Source of the DNA: Parageobacillus thermantarcticus
GTDB lineage: Bacteria; Bacillota; Bacilli; Bacillales; Anoxybacillaceae
DNA length: 64,000 nucleotides
NCBI RefSeq assembly: GCF_900111865.1
Contig: NZ_FOJS01000004.1
Location: 14,679-78,678 of the forward strand
Direction of reading: 5' to 3'
The translations under genes were made by a program, and so were the position numbers. Position 1 is the stretch's first letter, and each line of letters opens with the position of its first letter. A model generated the notes under the pieces. That model was not told the origin of the DNA and ran no database searches. It was given only the letters and a program-made list of their open reading frames with translations. Below, piece by piece: positions 55,148 through 64,000 of the stretch.

Positions 55148-56281
55148 ATGATTATTGGTGTACCAAAAGAAATAAAAAATAACGAAAACCGCGTCGCCAT
55201 CACTCCAGCGGGCGTGATGTCGTTCGTTCAAGCAGGTCATACCGTATTAGTGGAAAAGGACGCAGGGATTGGAAGCGGTTTCACAAACGAAGATTACGCG
55301 AACGCTGGCGCGCAAATCATCGAGCAAGCACAAGACATATGGGAAAAAGCAGATATGATCATGAAAGTAAAAGAACCGTTGCCAAGCGAATACGGTTATT
55401 TCCGGCCCGGACTTATTTTATTCACTTACTTGCACCTTGCCGCAGAACCAGAATTGACACGCGCGCTTAAAGAAAAAGGCGTGACTGCGATCGCATATGA
55501 AACCGTGCAAGTCGGCCGCACGCTTCCGCTTCTTACGCCGATGAGCGAAGTAGCAGGACGCATGGCGGCGCAAATCGGCGCGCAATTTTTAGAAAAGCCA
55601 AAAGGCGGAAAAGGAATTCTTCTCGGCGGCGTTCCAGGAGTGAGCCGCGGCAAAGTGACGATCATCGGCGGCGGCACCGTTGGAACGAACGCGGCAAAAG
55701 TCGCAGTCGGGTTAGGCGCAGACGTAACGATCATCGATTTAAATGCAGATCGTCTGCGCGAACTAGACGACATTTTCGGCCATCAAATTACGACGTTGAT
55801 GTCAAATCCAATGAACATCGCTCAAGCGGTCGCAGAGTCGGATCTTGTGATCGGCGCCGTGTTAATTCCTGGCGCCAAAGCGCCAAAACTTGTGACAGAA
55901 GAAATGGTTAAAGCGATGAAACCAGGTTCCGTCATCGTCGATGTCGCGATTGACCAAGGCGGCATCGTCGAAACAAGCGACCGCGTCACGACGCACGACA
56001 ACCCGACATATGTCAAACACGGCGTCGTCCACTACGCGGTCGCCAACATGCCTGGGGCAGTGCCAAGAACGTCGACGCTCGCGTTAACGAACGTAACGAT
56101 TCCATATGCCCTGCAAATCGCCAACAAAGGCGTTCAGCAAGCGATTTTGGACAACCCAGCGCTAAAGCTCGGCGTCAATATCGCAAACGGCGAAATCACT
56201 TACGAAGCGGTCGCGCGCGACCTTGGATACAACTATGTCCCTGTCGAAGAAGCGTTAGGAAAACAATTGACATCGAACTGA
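55148..56281 (+). CDS. ald: Alanine dehydrogenase
   Basis: NAD-dependent deamination of L-alanine to pyruvate and ammonia, important in sporulation and alanine use. The 377-residue product has the substrate residues Arg15 in NENRVAITP, Lys75 in MKVKEP and His96 in TYLHLAAE, and the NAD motif [34 protein letters not shown] precedes the ATG. Single-gene transcript ended by a perfect 15-bp hairpin. Confidence 0.97.
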   Translation: MIIGVPKEIKNNENRVAITPAGVMSFVQAGHTVLVEKDAGIGSGFTNEDYANAGAQIIEQAQDIWEKADMIMKVKEPLPSEYGYFRPGLILFTYLHLAAEPELTRALKEKGVTAIAYETVQVGRTLPLLTPMSEVAGRMAAQIGAQFLEKPKGGKGILLGGVPGVSRGKVTIIGGGTVGTNAAKVAVGLGADVTIIDLNADRLRELDDIFGHQITTLMSNPMNIAQAVAESDLVIGAVLIPGAKAPKLVTEEMVKAMKPGSVIVDVAIDQGGIVETSDRVTTHDNPTYVKHGVVHYAVANMPGAVPRTSTLALTNVTIPYALQIANKGVQQAILDNPALKLGVNIANGEITYEAVARDLGYNYVPVEEALGKQLTSN

Positions 56282-56284
56282 GCG

Positions 56285-56326
56285 AATACCGGTACTGCGT
56301 ACGATGCGCAGTACCGGTATTGCGTT
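56285..56326 (+). terminator. ald terminator
   Basis: AATACCGGTACTGCG (56285-56299) and CGCAGTACCGGTATT (56307-56321) with a 7-base loop, then GCGTTTTT. Confidence 0.9.
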
Positions 56327-56446
56327 TTTGCGTGTCACATCGATGATCAACTTAGCAAATATTTACTTGCTACCTTATCCAGTTCATTTGTGCTATGATG
56401 AAATAATACATACATAATTTTATCTTACTTTAAGGAGGAATTGTTT

Positions 56447-57262
56447 ATGACGGTTTATAAAGCATTAACGATCGCCGGTTCCGACAGCAGCGGCGGCGCC
56501 GGCCTTCAAGCAGACTTAAAAACATTTCAAGAACTTGGCGTATATGGTATGACAGCCATTACCACCATCGTGGCGATGGATCCGCATAACAGCTGGTTCC
56601 ATCAAGTATTTCCGGTCGATCTCGCCACGATCGAAGCGCAGCTTGAAACGATTATCGTCGGCGTCGGGGTGCATGCCATGAAAACAGGCATGCTTCCAAC
56701 GACAGATATCATCGAACTTGCCGCAAAAACGATTGAAAAACATCAATTGACTAACGTCGTCATCGACCCAGTGATGGTATGCAAAGGGGCCGACGAACCG
56801 CTTCATCCAGAAAATACCGTATGCTACCGCGAAGTGCTCGTGCCGAAAGCGACAGTGGTGACGCCAAACTTATTCGAAGCTGCGCAATTAAGCGGGCTGA
56901 GCCGGATCGAAACGGTAGAAGACATGAAAGAAGCGGCGGGAAGAATCTATGAGCTTGGCGCAAAATATGTGATCGTAAAAGGCGGCCGCAAAATTCCGCA
57001 TGAAAAAGCGGTTGACGTCTTATACGACGGGAAAACGTTCGAACTGTTGGAATCCGACCGCATTGACACAACGTATACGCATGGTGCAGGTTGCACGTTC
57101 TCGGCTGCGATCACCGCGGAACTTGCGAAAGGAAAACCAGTAAAAGAAGCGATCGCAACAGCGAAAGCGTTCATTACGGAAGCAATCCGCCATTCCTTCC
57201 CGCTTAACGAATACGTCGGACCGACAAACCATGCCGCATACCGCCGCTATCATCAACAATAA
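56447..57262 (+). CDS. pdxK: Pyridoxine/pyridoxal kinase
   Basis: Phosphorylates B6 vitamers; ribokinase-superfamily protein of 271 residues of the ThiD-like branch, as B. subtilis PdxK. Motifs: ALTIAGSDSSGGAGLQADLKTFQE, KTGMLPT, VIDPVMVCKG, and the anion-hole/catalytic THGAGCTFSAAI near the C-terminus. ATG at 56447 with AAGGAGG; TTG two codons earlier is too close to it. A role in hydroxymethylpyrimidine phosphorylation cannot be excluded. Confidence 0.88.
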   Translation: MTVYKALTIAGSDSSGGAGLQADLKTFQELGVYGMTAITTIVAMDPHNSWFHQVFPVDLATIEAQLETIIVGVGVHAMKTGMLPTTDIIELAAKTIEKHQLTNVVIDPVMVCKGADEPLHPENTVCYREVLVPKATVVTPNLFEAAQLSGLSRIETVEDMKEAAGRIYELGAKYVIVKGGRKIPHEKAVDVLYDGKTFELLESDRIDTTYTHGAGCTFSAAITAELAKGKPVKEAIATAKAFITEAIRHSFPLNEYVGPTNHAAYRRYHQQ

Positions 57263-57290
57263 GGCAGGAGACATGTCCTGCCTATTTTCT
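57262..57290 (+). terminator. pdxK terminator
   Basis: AGGCAGGA (57262-57269) and TCCTGCCT (57276-57283), followed by ATTTTCTTT. Confidence 0.8.
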
Positions 57291-57333
57291 TTGCATCATG
57301 CAATAAACATGATAATATAAGGGCAAAACGATT

Positions 57334-58209
57334 ATGAAAGAAGGATGTGTGAAGCGATTGAGAGTATCTGCCGTTCAATACCATCTCCATACCATTGATT
57401 CATTCCAGCAGTTTGCTGACCAAGTAACCCATTACGTCAAAACCGCGCAAGAGTTCGAAGCGGAATTCGTCTTATTTCCTGAATTTATGACAACCCAGCT
57501 ATTATCGATTCCGACCGATTCAGGGAAAGGCGCAACCATCGATGACTTGCCGAATTATACAGAACCGTATTATGAGCTATTCACTTCATTGGCGAAACAA
57601 ACAGGCATGTACTTAATTGGCGGCACCCATGTCATCCGCAAAAACGGAAAATTATACAACGCCGCACATTTATTTACACCAGACGGACAAATTCACCAAC
57701 AAGCAAAACTGCACATTACCCCGACAGAAGTAAAAGAATGGGGCATCGCTCCGGGAGAAAGCATCAATGTGTTTAAAACGGAAAAAGGAACGATCGCGCT
57801 ATTGACGTGCTATGACATTGAGTTTCCGGAAATCGTTCGCATCGTGCGCGCCAAAGGGGCGGACGTCATCTTTTGTCCGTCATGCACTGATGACCGCCAC
57901 GGATTCCATCGCGTTCGTTATTGTTGCCACGCGCGCGCCGTCGAAAACCAAGTGTATGTCGTCACGACAGGCACGGTTGGTTCGCTGCCGACCGTCGACT
58001 TCATGCGCGCCAACTTCGGCCAAGCAGCGGTCATTACGCCAAACAACATTCCGTTTCCGCCGCGCGGCATTTTAGTCGAAGGGGAAATCAACGACGACAT
58101 GGTGGTCACCGCCGACCTTGACTTGTCGCTGTTGTACAAAGTGCGCGAAAAAGGCGCTGTAACAACATGGCGCGACCGCCGCACCGACTTGTATCCGGAC
58201 TGGAAGTAA
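57334..58209 (+). CDS. Carbon-nitrogen (nitrilase family) hydrolase
   Basis: Nitrilase-superfamily amidase of 291 residues with the full catalytic triad: Glu50 in VLFPEFMTTQLL, Lys125 in QAKLHITPTE and Cys159 in LLTCYDIEFPEI. It resembles the hydrolase half of proteins such as B. subtilis YhcX but lacks the acetyltransferase half. Substrate unknown, likely a small amide. The start is unsure: ATG at 57334 or GTG at 57349, the latter closer to AAGGAT. Convergent with putP. Confidence 0.85.
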   Translation: MKEGCVKRLRVSAVQYHLHTIDSFQQFADQVTHYVKTAQEFEAEFVLFPEFMTTQLLSIPTDSGKGATIDDLPNYTEPYYELFTSLAKQTGMYLIGGTHVIRKNGKLYNAAHLFTPDGQIHQQAKLHITPTEVKEWGIAPGESINVFKTEKGTIALLTCYDIEFPEIVRIVRAKGADVIFCPSCTDDRHGFHRVRYCCHARAVENQVYVVTTGTVGSLPTVDFMRANFGQAAVITPNNIPFPPRGILVEGEINDDMVVTADLDLSLLYKVREKGAVTTWRDRRTDLYPDWK

Positions 58210-58220
58210 ATGAGCCTATA

Positions 58221-58257
58221 GAAAAACCCGAGCATCATCTTTCTGCTCGGGTTTTTC
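58221..58257. terminator. Bidirectional terminator between the hydrolase gene and putP
   Basis: GAAAAACCCGAGCA (58221-58234) and TGCTCGGGTTTTTC (58244-58257), T-runs on both strands. Confidence 0.92.
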
Positions 58258-58258
58258 T

Positions 58259-59713
58259 TTATAGCGACGCCTTAAATTTGTCGAACTGCTCGACAATTTT
58301 TTCTTCCGGCGCTTTTGTCAGCAAGCTAACGACAACAATTGCAAGCAAGCTTGCGGCAAAGCCCGGAATCATCTCATACAGCAAGCTTTTCAAGTATTCC
58401 GATTGCGTCCAAAGAATGACGGTCGTCGCTCCCGCCACCATGCCGGCAAACGCTCCCCATTTCGTCATGCGCCGCCAGAACAGACTTAACAAAATGACTG
58501 GACCAAACGAAGCGCCGAATCCCGCCCACGCATAACCGACTAAATTTAAAATCGTATCGTTTTTCGTATACGCCAACGCGGACGCCACTAATGCGACAAT
58601 GAACACGGCAAGGCGGCCGATGAAAACCAGCTCTTTATCCGAAGCCGAACGGCGGAATAACACTTTATATAAATCTTCCGTCAAGGAACTGGACGTCACA
58701 AGAAGCTGCGAGGAAATCGTGCTCATAATCGCCGCTAAAATCGCCGAAAGCAAAAAGCCGGTAATGAGCGGATGGAATAAAATTTCGCCAAGTTGAATAA
58801 ATACCGTTTCCGGGTCATCGAGCTTAGCGCCGCGCTGTAAAAAATAAGCGATCCCAAACAGCCCCGTTAACATGGCGCCAACTACCGAGAAAATCATCCA
58901 GCCCATTCCAATGCGGCGGGCGCTTTTCATCTCCTTGACAGAAGAAATCGCCATAAAGCGGACGATAATATGCGGCTGCCCGAAATAGCCAAGCCCCCAC
59001 GCAAATAAAGAAATAATGCCAAGAAAACTCGTTCCTTTCCATAAATCCAACAAATTCGGATCAACGCTCCGAATCGTTGCCAACGTATCTCCTACTCCGC
59101 CCGTATGGAAAAGCGTTACGGCCGGAACGAGAAGCAAAGCGAGAAACATGATCGTTCCTTGCACAAAATCGGTCCAACTGACGGCCAAAAATCCTCCAAA
59201 CAATGTATACGCAACGACAACACCAGCGACAATCCATAATCCCGTATGATAACTCATGCCAAACGAGTTTTGAAACAGCACGGCTCCGGATACAAGACCG
59301 GAAGATACATAAAAAGTAAAGAAAATCATAATAACGAAACCGGAAATCAATCGAAGCAACTTCGATGTATCGCCAAATCTATTTTCCAAAAATTCTGGGA
59401 TCGTGATGGAATCGTTCGCCACTTCCGTATACACACGCAAACGAGGCGCAACGTATAGCCAGTTCGCATACGCTCCGAGCGTAAGTCCAATAACAATCCA
59501 CGATGCGCTTACCCCTTGTAAATACATCGCTCCCGGAAGCCCCATCAATAACCAGCCGCTCATATCGGAAGCCCCCGCGCTGAGCGCCGTAACGGCAGGG
59601 CCTAGCGTCCTTCCCCCAAGCATATATTCGGAAAGGTTCGACGTCCGCTTATAAGCCCAATATCCTATCAAAAGCATCCCAATCATATACGCCGCGACAG
59701 AAACGAACACCAA
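58259..59713 (-). CDS. putP: Sodium/proline symporter
   Basis: SSS-family Na+/solute symporter of 484 residues with about 13 membrane segments. Proline-type signatures: YMLGGRTLGPAVTALSAGASDMSGWLLMGLPGA in helices 1-2 (sodium and proline contacts) and GWGxxYFGQPHI-like AWGLGYFGQPHIIVRFMA. It could be the catabolic PutP or the osmoprotective OpuE; no put genes or sigma-B promoter are evident. Start taken at TTG 59713, eight bases after AAAGGAGA; GTG at 59710 or ATG at 59758 are alternatives. Confidence 0.9.
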   Translation of the reverse strand: MVFVSVAAYMIGMLLIGYWAYKRTSNLSEYMLGGRTLGPAVTALSAGASDMSGWLLMGLPGAMYLQGVSASWIVIGLTLGAYANWLYVAPRLRVYTEVANDSITIPEFLENRFGDTSKLLRLISGFVIMIFFTFYVSSGLVSGAVLFQNSFGMSYHTGLWIVAGVVVAYTLFGGFLAVSWTDFVQGTIMFLALLLVPAVTLFHTGGVGDTLATIRSVDPNLLDLWKGTSFLGIISLFAWGLGYFGQPHIIVRFMAISSVKEMKSARRIGMGWMIFSVVGAMLTGLFGIAYFLQRGAKLDDPETVFIQLGEILFHPLITGFLLSAILAAIMSTISSQLLVTSSSLTEDLYKVLFRRSASDKELVFIGRLAVFIVALVASALAYTKNDTILNLVGYAWAGFGASFGPVILLSLFWRRMTKWGAFAGMVAGATTVILWTQSEYLKSLLYEMIPGFAASLLAIVVVSLLTKAPEEKIVEQFDKFKASL

Positions 59714-59762
59714 AACGTTTTCTCTCCTTTCTTTGCTGTCTTTTCTCCATTCCATCATAGCG

Positions 59763-59793
59763 AAAAATTATTATTTTAACAATAATAATTTTT
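59763..59793 (-). repeat. AT-only inverted repeat in the putP leader
   Basis: AAAAATTATTATT (59763-59775) and AATAATAATTTTT (59781-59793): 13-bp perfect arms, 5-base loop, 50 bases upstream of the putP start. Possible operator or weak hairpin; no family recognised. Confidence 0.5.
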
Positions 59794-60057
59794 ACTTTTC
59801 TAATTATTCTAACAAAATATTTTATATATTGACATTTATCGAACGTTTCCGATCGCAAAGTTTCCCATTCCCGTTCGGTTGTATCGGATCACTGAACAGA
59901 CTTTTTGACATTTTCTTCACACTTTCGGAATTTCATCCGTTTTCGCTACAAATAGTTTGATCAAGTTATTTTACAAAAGTTTATGTAACTTCGCGGCAAA
60001 TGGATGAACGGATGCCTTGCTCTCATGTCGCTTTACGTTCCGTCAATACATAATAAA
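59794..60057. other. Gap between putP and qoxD
   Basis: About 260 bases, low in GC near putP. No credible gene, repeat or RNA was recognised; it should hold the putP promoter. On the minus strand no strong -35/-10 pair stands out. Confidence 0.4.
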
Positions 60058-60088
60058 GCTGGCTCCCCTTCATAAGAAAGGAGCCAGC
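60058..60088 (-). terminator. qox operon terminator
   Basis: GCTGGCTCC (60058-60066) and GGAGCCAGC (60080-60088), followed on the minus strand by TTTATT. Confidence 0.85.
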
Positions 60089-60096
60089 GTTTTGCA

Positions 60097-60396
60097 TTAC
60101 AACACGAATGACATCGTCCAAACCGAACCGGCAACAACGACGACCGCGATAAAAAAGCTATATGCCATATTGATCGTTTGAATTTTGCCGCTGTCGCTTT
60201 CCGTCATGTGCATAAACATAAATAGCTGCAAACTTGCTTGAATTACCGCCAAAATGACGATAATCCCGATGATCGCTCCCGCCGATAAGCCGGAAGACAG
60301 CGCGACCCATAGCGCTGCGAACGTTAATAAAAGCGAGAAAATAAATCCGACGATATGTTTCCAAGGAAATGTTTCATGGTGATTGTTTACACCCAT
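60097..60396 (-). CDS. qoxD: Quinol oxidase subunit IV
   Basis: Small membrane subunit of the aa3-type quinol oxidase, 99 residues with three hydrophobic helices and the family motif QASLQLFMFMHMTE. It assists assembly of subunit I. Last gene of qoxABCD, one base after qoxC. Confidence 0.94.
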   Translation of the reverse strand: MGVNNHHETFPWKHIVGFIFSLLLTFAALWVALSSGLSAGAIIGIIVILAVIQASLQLFMFMHMTESDSGKIQTINMAYSFFIAVVVVAGSVWTMSFVL

Positions 60397-60397
60397 C

Positions 60398-61012
60398 TTA
60401 GATCACCATCCCAGTCAAATAAACTAATGTAAAGATAAAAATCCACACGACGTCAAGAAAATGCCAGTACAAGCTGACAATAAACACTTTGCGGGCGGTT
60501 CTTGGCGTCAAGCCGCGCTGCAAAAGCTGAATGATAATTAAAATCATCCAGCCAATTCCAAGGCTGACGTGCGCTCCGTGCGTTCCGACAAGAACGAAAA
60601 AACTAGATAGAAACGCGCTCGTTTGCATCGTCGCGCCTTCGTGCACGTAATGAATAAATTCACGAATTTCAAACGTAATAAACCCTGCGCCTAAAAGGAG
60701 CGTCACCAACAGCCATGTCAATAAACCGCTAAGGCGACCGCGGCGCATTTCAAAAACGGCGAGCCCACATGTAAAGCTGCTTGTCAAAAGAAGCAACGTC
60801 TCGATCAGCACGTCTTTTACTTCAAATAGCTCTTTCGCCGTCGGGCCGCTTCCCGTGCGCTGGAACAATACAAGATATGTGGCGAACAAGGTCGCAAACA
60901 ACGCGACCTCGGCGCCAAGGAAAATCCAAAATCCTAAAATATTTAAACGGCTTTCTTGCGTCCGATACTCGAGCGGCATCGTTTCATCATAGCGGTGAGC
61001 TGCTTCTGCCAT
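60398..61012 (-). CDS. qoxC: Quinol oxidase subunit III
   Basis: Membrane subunit III, 204 residues, five helices, haem-copper oxidase subunit III family (GFWIFLGAEVALFATLFATYLV, GTHGAHVSLGIGWM, YWHFLDVVWIFIF). No cofactors. Four bases separate it from qoxB. Confidence 0.95.
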   Translation of the reverse strand: MAEAAHRYDETMPLEYRTQESRLNILGFWIFLGAEVALFATLFATYLVLFQRTGSGPTAKELFEVKDVLIETLLLLTSSFTCGLAVFEMRRGRLSGLLTWLLVTLLLGAGFITFEIREFIHYVHEGATMQTSAFLSSFFVLVGTHGAHVSLGIGWMILIIIQLLQRGLTPRTARKVFIVSLYWHFLDVVWIFIFTLVYLTGMVI

Positions 61013-61015
61013 CCG

Positions 61016-62962
61016 TTACGCCCCCTTCCGTGCCAAACGTTCCGTGCGCTTGATTTCGTCGACGCTAATGTAATAGCCGTCATCATCATCAAACGAGCGG
61101 AGAATTAAACCAAGAATGATGAAAATCGCAGCGATAATCGCCAGCGTAAACCATTTAAAGACAAGGCCAAAGCCCGCGATGAAAAACGCGATCGAAATCA
61201 AGAACGGGCGGCCAGAGTTGCTTGGCATATGAATTGGTTCTAGCTGTTCTTCTTTTACCTCATACCCATTGCCGTTTTTCTTCATCGCCCAATAAGCGTC
61301 CAAATCCGTTACTTCCGGCACAACTGGGAAATTGTAATGCGCCGGCGGCGAAGCTGTCGCCCACTCTAACGTGCGGCCGTCCCACGGGTCCCCGGTCATG
61401 TCGCGCTCGCCGTAACGCGCGCTGTAATAAATGTTATAGCAAAATACGATAAAGCCGATTCCCATTAGCACTGCGCCAATGGTCGCGACAACGTTGAGCG
61501 GCGTCCAGCCAAGCCCAGCAGCGTATGTGTACATGCGTCGCGTCATTCCCATTAACCCTAAGAAATACATCGGGAAGAAGCAAATGTTAAATCCGATCAT
61601 AAAGAGCCAGAACGCCCATTTTCCTAAACGTTCGTTTAACAGATGACCGAACATTTTCGGATACCAATAATGAACACCAGCAAAGCAAGCAAACACCGTT
61701 CCGGCAATTAACACGTAATGGAAATGGCCAATTAAGAAATAACTGTTATGATATTGATAGTCCGCTGCCGCCATCGCGAGCATAACGCCAGTAACCCCGC
61801 CGATGACGAAGTTCGGAATAAACGCCAGCGACCAAAGCATCGCCGTCGTAAAACGAATTTTCCCTTTGCGAAGCGTAAATAGCCAGTTGAACACTTTTAC
61901 TCCGGTCGGAATCGCAATCGCCATCGTCGTAATTGAGAAGAACGAGTTCACCGCCGGGCCAGCTCCCATCGTAAAGAAGTGGTGCACCCAGACGATAAAG
62001 CTTAAAAAGGCGATACCAACGATCGAACCAATCATCGCTTTATAGCCAAATAAACGTTTGCGGGCAAATGTGCTGACAATTTCGGAAAAAATCCCGAAAG
62101 ACGGCAAAATGACGATGTATACTTCCGGATGTCCCCAAATCCAGAACAAGTTCGCCCAAAGCATCGACATACCGCCGTTTGCCATCGTGAAAAATTGCGT
62201 GCCAAACAAGCGGTCAAACGTCATTAACGCCAACGCGACCGTAAACACTGGAAACGCGAAAATAATAATTACGCACGTAATTAAAACAGTCCATGTAAAC
62301 ATCGGCATGCGCATCAGCGTCATACCCGGCGCCCGCATTTTTAAAATCGTCACCAAAAAGTTAATTCCTGTCATCAATGTTCCAATCCCGGAAATTTGCA
62401 AGGCGACCGCGTAATAGTTGTTTCCGACGCCCGGACTAAATTCGTTGCTGGCAAGCGGGAAATACGCCGTCCAGCCGGCATCCGGGGAACCGCCGATGAC
62501 AAACGAAATATTAAACAGCAGGGCGCCGAAGAAGAAAAGCCAAAAGCTTAGCGCGTTCAAATAAGGATACGCGACATCGCGCGCCCCGATTTGCAGCGGT
62601 ACGACAATGTTCATTAATCCGATCAGAAACGGCATCGCCATAAATAAAATCATAATCGTACCATGCGTAGTAAAAATTTCGTTGTAATGCTGCGCATCGA
62701 GAAATTTCATGTTCGGAGCCGTCAGCTGCGCCCGCATCAACAGCGCGTCCACGCCGCCGCGGAACAACATCAGCACGGCGCAAATAATATACATGATCCC
62801 AATTTTTTTATGGTCTACCGTCGTTAACCATTCATCCCAAAGCCATTTCCATTTTTTAAAATACGTCAACACAAAAACAATGCCAATAATGGTCAGCACA
62901 ATCGCGACATCCGCCGCGTAAATGAGCGGTTCACCAGTGACGAAAAATTCGCTCCACTTCAT
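61016..62962 (-). CDS. qoxB: Quinol oxidase subunit I
   Basis: Catalytic subunit reducing oxygen to water and pumping protons. In 648 residues all metal ligands are present: low-spin haem His100 (TTHGTIM) and His415, CuB His278 with crosslinked Tyr282 (WGHPEVY), His327-His328 (VWVHHFF), and high-spin haem His413 (IGHFHYV). The extra N- and C-terminal helices fit the QoxB/SoxB-type A family. AAAGGAGG precedes the ATG at 62962. Confidence 0.97.
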   Translation of the reverse strand: MKWSEFFVTGEPLIYAADVAIVLTIIGIVFVLTYFKKWKWLWDEWLTTVDHKKIGIMYIICAVLMLFRGGVDALLMRAQLTAPNMKFLDAQHYNEIFTTHGTIMILFMAMPFLIGLMNIVVPLQIGARDVAYPYLNALSFWLFFFGALLFNISFVIGGSPDAGWTAYFPLASNEFSPGVGNNYYAVALQISGIGTLMTGINFLVTILKMRAPGMTLMRMPMFTWTVLITCVIIIFAFPVFTVALALMTFDRLFGTQFFTMANGGMSMLWANLFWIWGHPEVYIVILPSFGIFSEIVSTFARKRLFGYKAMIGSIVGIAFLSFIVWVHHFFTMGAGPAVNSFFSITTMAIAIPTGVKVFNWLFTLRKGKIRFTTAMLWSLAFIPNFVIGGVTGVMLAMAAADYQYHNSYFLIGHFHYVLIAGTVFACFAGVHYWYPKMFGHLLNERLGKWAFWLFMIGFNICFFPMYFLGLMGMTRRMYTYAAGLGWTPLNVVATIGAVLMGIGFIVFCYNIYYSARYGERDMTGDPWDGRTLEWATASPPAHYNFPVVPEVTDLDAYWAMKKNGNGYEVKEEQLEPIHMPSNSGRPFLISIAFFIAGFGLVFKWFTLAIIAAIFIILGLILRSFDDDDGYYISVDEIKRTERLARKGA

Positions 62963-62986
62963 ACTACGGTTCCTCCTTTCCCGCCA

Positions 62987-63895
62987 TTAATGCTCATGGT
63001 GATCGCTTTCCATGTCTTCATGGCGATCGTTATGTTTTTCATCGTTCGCATGATGGCTGTTTTGTTCCGCATGATCTATCCATTCAAGATGCGTATTCGA
63101 AAACGTCATCCGTCCGACTAACCCAGGTTTTAAAATTTCCTCGTATTTTTCTTTATTTAGCTTTGGCGCTGTTTGTTGTACTTCTTTTACCCATTTGTCG
63201 AATTCGTCTTGCTTTTGTGCGACAACCTCAAATTCCATATGGGCAAATTGTCTTCCGGAGAAGTTGGCGCTTCGTCCCATGTAAGAACCCGGATGGTCGG
63301 CTTGCAAAATTAATTGCGTTTCCATACCGTCCATCGCATATTTTTGCCCGCCTAACTCCGGCACCCAAAACGAGTTCATCGGACCGGCGGATGTCAGTTT
63401 AAACTTCACTGGAACATCTTCCGGAATATTGACATAATTCACCGTTTCAATGTTTTGTTCTGGATAGCTGAAAATCCATTTCCAGTTTGCCGATGTAACG
63501 TGAATCGTTATCGGCTTGACATCATGACGCGGCGGTTTTTCGAGCGCAAACGTCGCTTTTACCGTTGGAATTGCCAATGCAGCGACAATAATAATCGGAA
63601 TCGCTGTCCATACGATTTCCAACAGCTTATTCCCTTCTTCATCCGGTGGCTCATAATCGGCAGTTTCCGGCTTTTCGCGGTATCGGATGAGCACAACCGC
63701 AAACAATGTGAAAACAACAATAATAATGAATAACATGAAGCCAATCGACCACATAATTAAGTCGTATTGCGCTTTCGCGACAGGTCCTTTCGGATTCAAT
63801 ACCACTATCTTTTCACTACAACCGCTTAAGAAAAGCAACAATGACAGGGGAAGCAATGAAAACCATTTCCGTCCCCGCTGCTTTTCATGCTTCAT
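62987..63895 (-). CDS. qoxA: Quinol oxidase subunit II (lipoprotein)
   Basis: Subunit II of 302 residues. It has a lipoprotein signal with lipobox LSGC, two membrane helices, then a cupredoxin domain. The CuA ligands of cytochrome c oxidases are absent (WKWIFSYPEQ is kept but no CxxxC), so it takes electrons from menaquinol. The last 34 residues hold nine His with many acidic residues, unlike B. subtilis QoxA. ATG at 63895 or GTG at 63901, both after AAAGGAGG. First gene of the operon; its promoter is at the window edge. Confidence 0.94.
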   Translation of the reverse strand: MKHEKQRGRKWFSLLPLSLLLFLSGCSEKIVVLNPKGPVAKAQYDLIMWSIGFMLFIIIVVFTLFAVVLIRYREKPETADYEPPDEEGNKLLEIVWTAIPIIIVAALAIPTVKATFALEKPPRHDVKPITIHVTSANWKWIFSYPEQNIETVNYVNIPEDVPVKFKLTSAGPMNSFWVPELGGQKYAMDGMETQLILQADHPGSYMGRSANFSGRQFAHMEFEVVAQKQDEFDKWVKEVQQTAPKLNKEKYEEILKPGLVGRMTFSNTHLEWIDHAEQNSHHANDEKHNDRHEDMESDHHEH

Positions 63896-64000
63896 CGGCA
63901 CGCTTCCTCCTTTAAACAACATTTATTTCTACCATATCAAAAGTAAAAATTGTTGAAACCAACAAAAACAAAAATTCATAAATTCGAAACATATTTGTCA

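Overview
The window looks like chromosomal DNA of a moderately GC-balanced, endospore-forming thermophilic Bacillaceae of the Geobacillus/Parageobacillus group. The evidence is the near-collinear order with the Bacillus subtilis ywj/ywi/ywh/ywf/ywd region (tdk, rpmE, rho, glpX, murAB, tal, fbaA, spo0F, ywjG, pyrG, rpoE, then fadF, argS, speEB, pbpG, ywhDCB, ywgA, ywfO, rsfA, lipL, pta, hemQ, cwlJ-gerQ, ung, ywdF), the sporulation and germination genes, a fused isobutyryl-CoA mutase of the Geobacillus type, and CRISPR repeats of the type seen in that group. Genus-level assignment is inference.

Layout. 1-510: trailer end of a CRISPR array with progressively decayed repeats and a terminator-like hairpin, followed by unexplained DNA. 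511-10752: housekeeping block, mostly minus strand (thymidine kinase, L31, Rho, GlpX, MurA2, transaldolase, FBP aldolase, Spo0F, CTP synthase, RNAP delta). 11107-21827: a seven-gene minus-strand fatty-acid/branched-acid degradation cluster (FadF, thiolase, 3-hydroxybutyryl-CoA dehydrogenase, two acyl-CoA dehydrogenases, TetR regulator, IcmF) with two TetR-type palindromes in its promoter regions. 22033-27736: cardiolipin synthase, ArgS, polyamine genes speE-speB. 27930-41311: penicillin-binding protein, purine permease, HD phosphohydrolase, forespore regulator RsfA, lipoate-pathway LipL, Pta, coproheme decarboxylase HemQ, germination pair CwlJ-GerQ. 41477-49314: Ung, GlyRS with a T-box leader, a glycosyltransferase, a NiaP-like transporter with a NiaR-like box, a MarR/DUF3147 pair (the DUF3147 gene probably frameshifted), and a RocB-type M20 hydrolase. 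49391-53548: sucrose PTS and sucrose-6-phosphate hydrolase under a RAT antiterminator, plus a tartrate/D-malate dehydrogenase. 53796-59713: AdeR-Ald alanine catabolism, pyridoxal kinase, a nitrilase-family hydrolase and a Na+/proline symporter. 60097-63895: the aa3-type menaquinol oxidase operon qoxABCD.

How the parts fit. The beta-oxidation cluster gives a full route: acyl-CoA dehydrogenases pass electrons via ETF (not in this window) to membrane FadF and the quinone pool, HBD and thiolase complete the cycle, and IcmF adds a B12-dependent link between isobutyryl- and butyryl-CoA. Quinol made there could be re-oxidised by Qox. RNA-level control is rich: a CTP-sensing pyrG attenuator, a Gly T-box, a SacT/SacY-type RAT, a pyrimidine-rich rho leader and a structured fbaA-tal spacer. 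Several sporulation-type promoters (sigma-H before spo0F, sigma-E before cwlJ, forespore type before pbpG and rsfA) can be read from the sequence.

I found no convincing wholly new multi-gene system. The least explained items are a pair of about 105-bp intergenic repeats with inverted ends (10889-10993 and 35489-35593), the fbaA-tal hairpin, the frameshifted DUF3147 gene, and the histidine-rich tail on QoxA.
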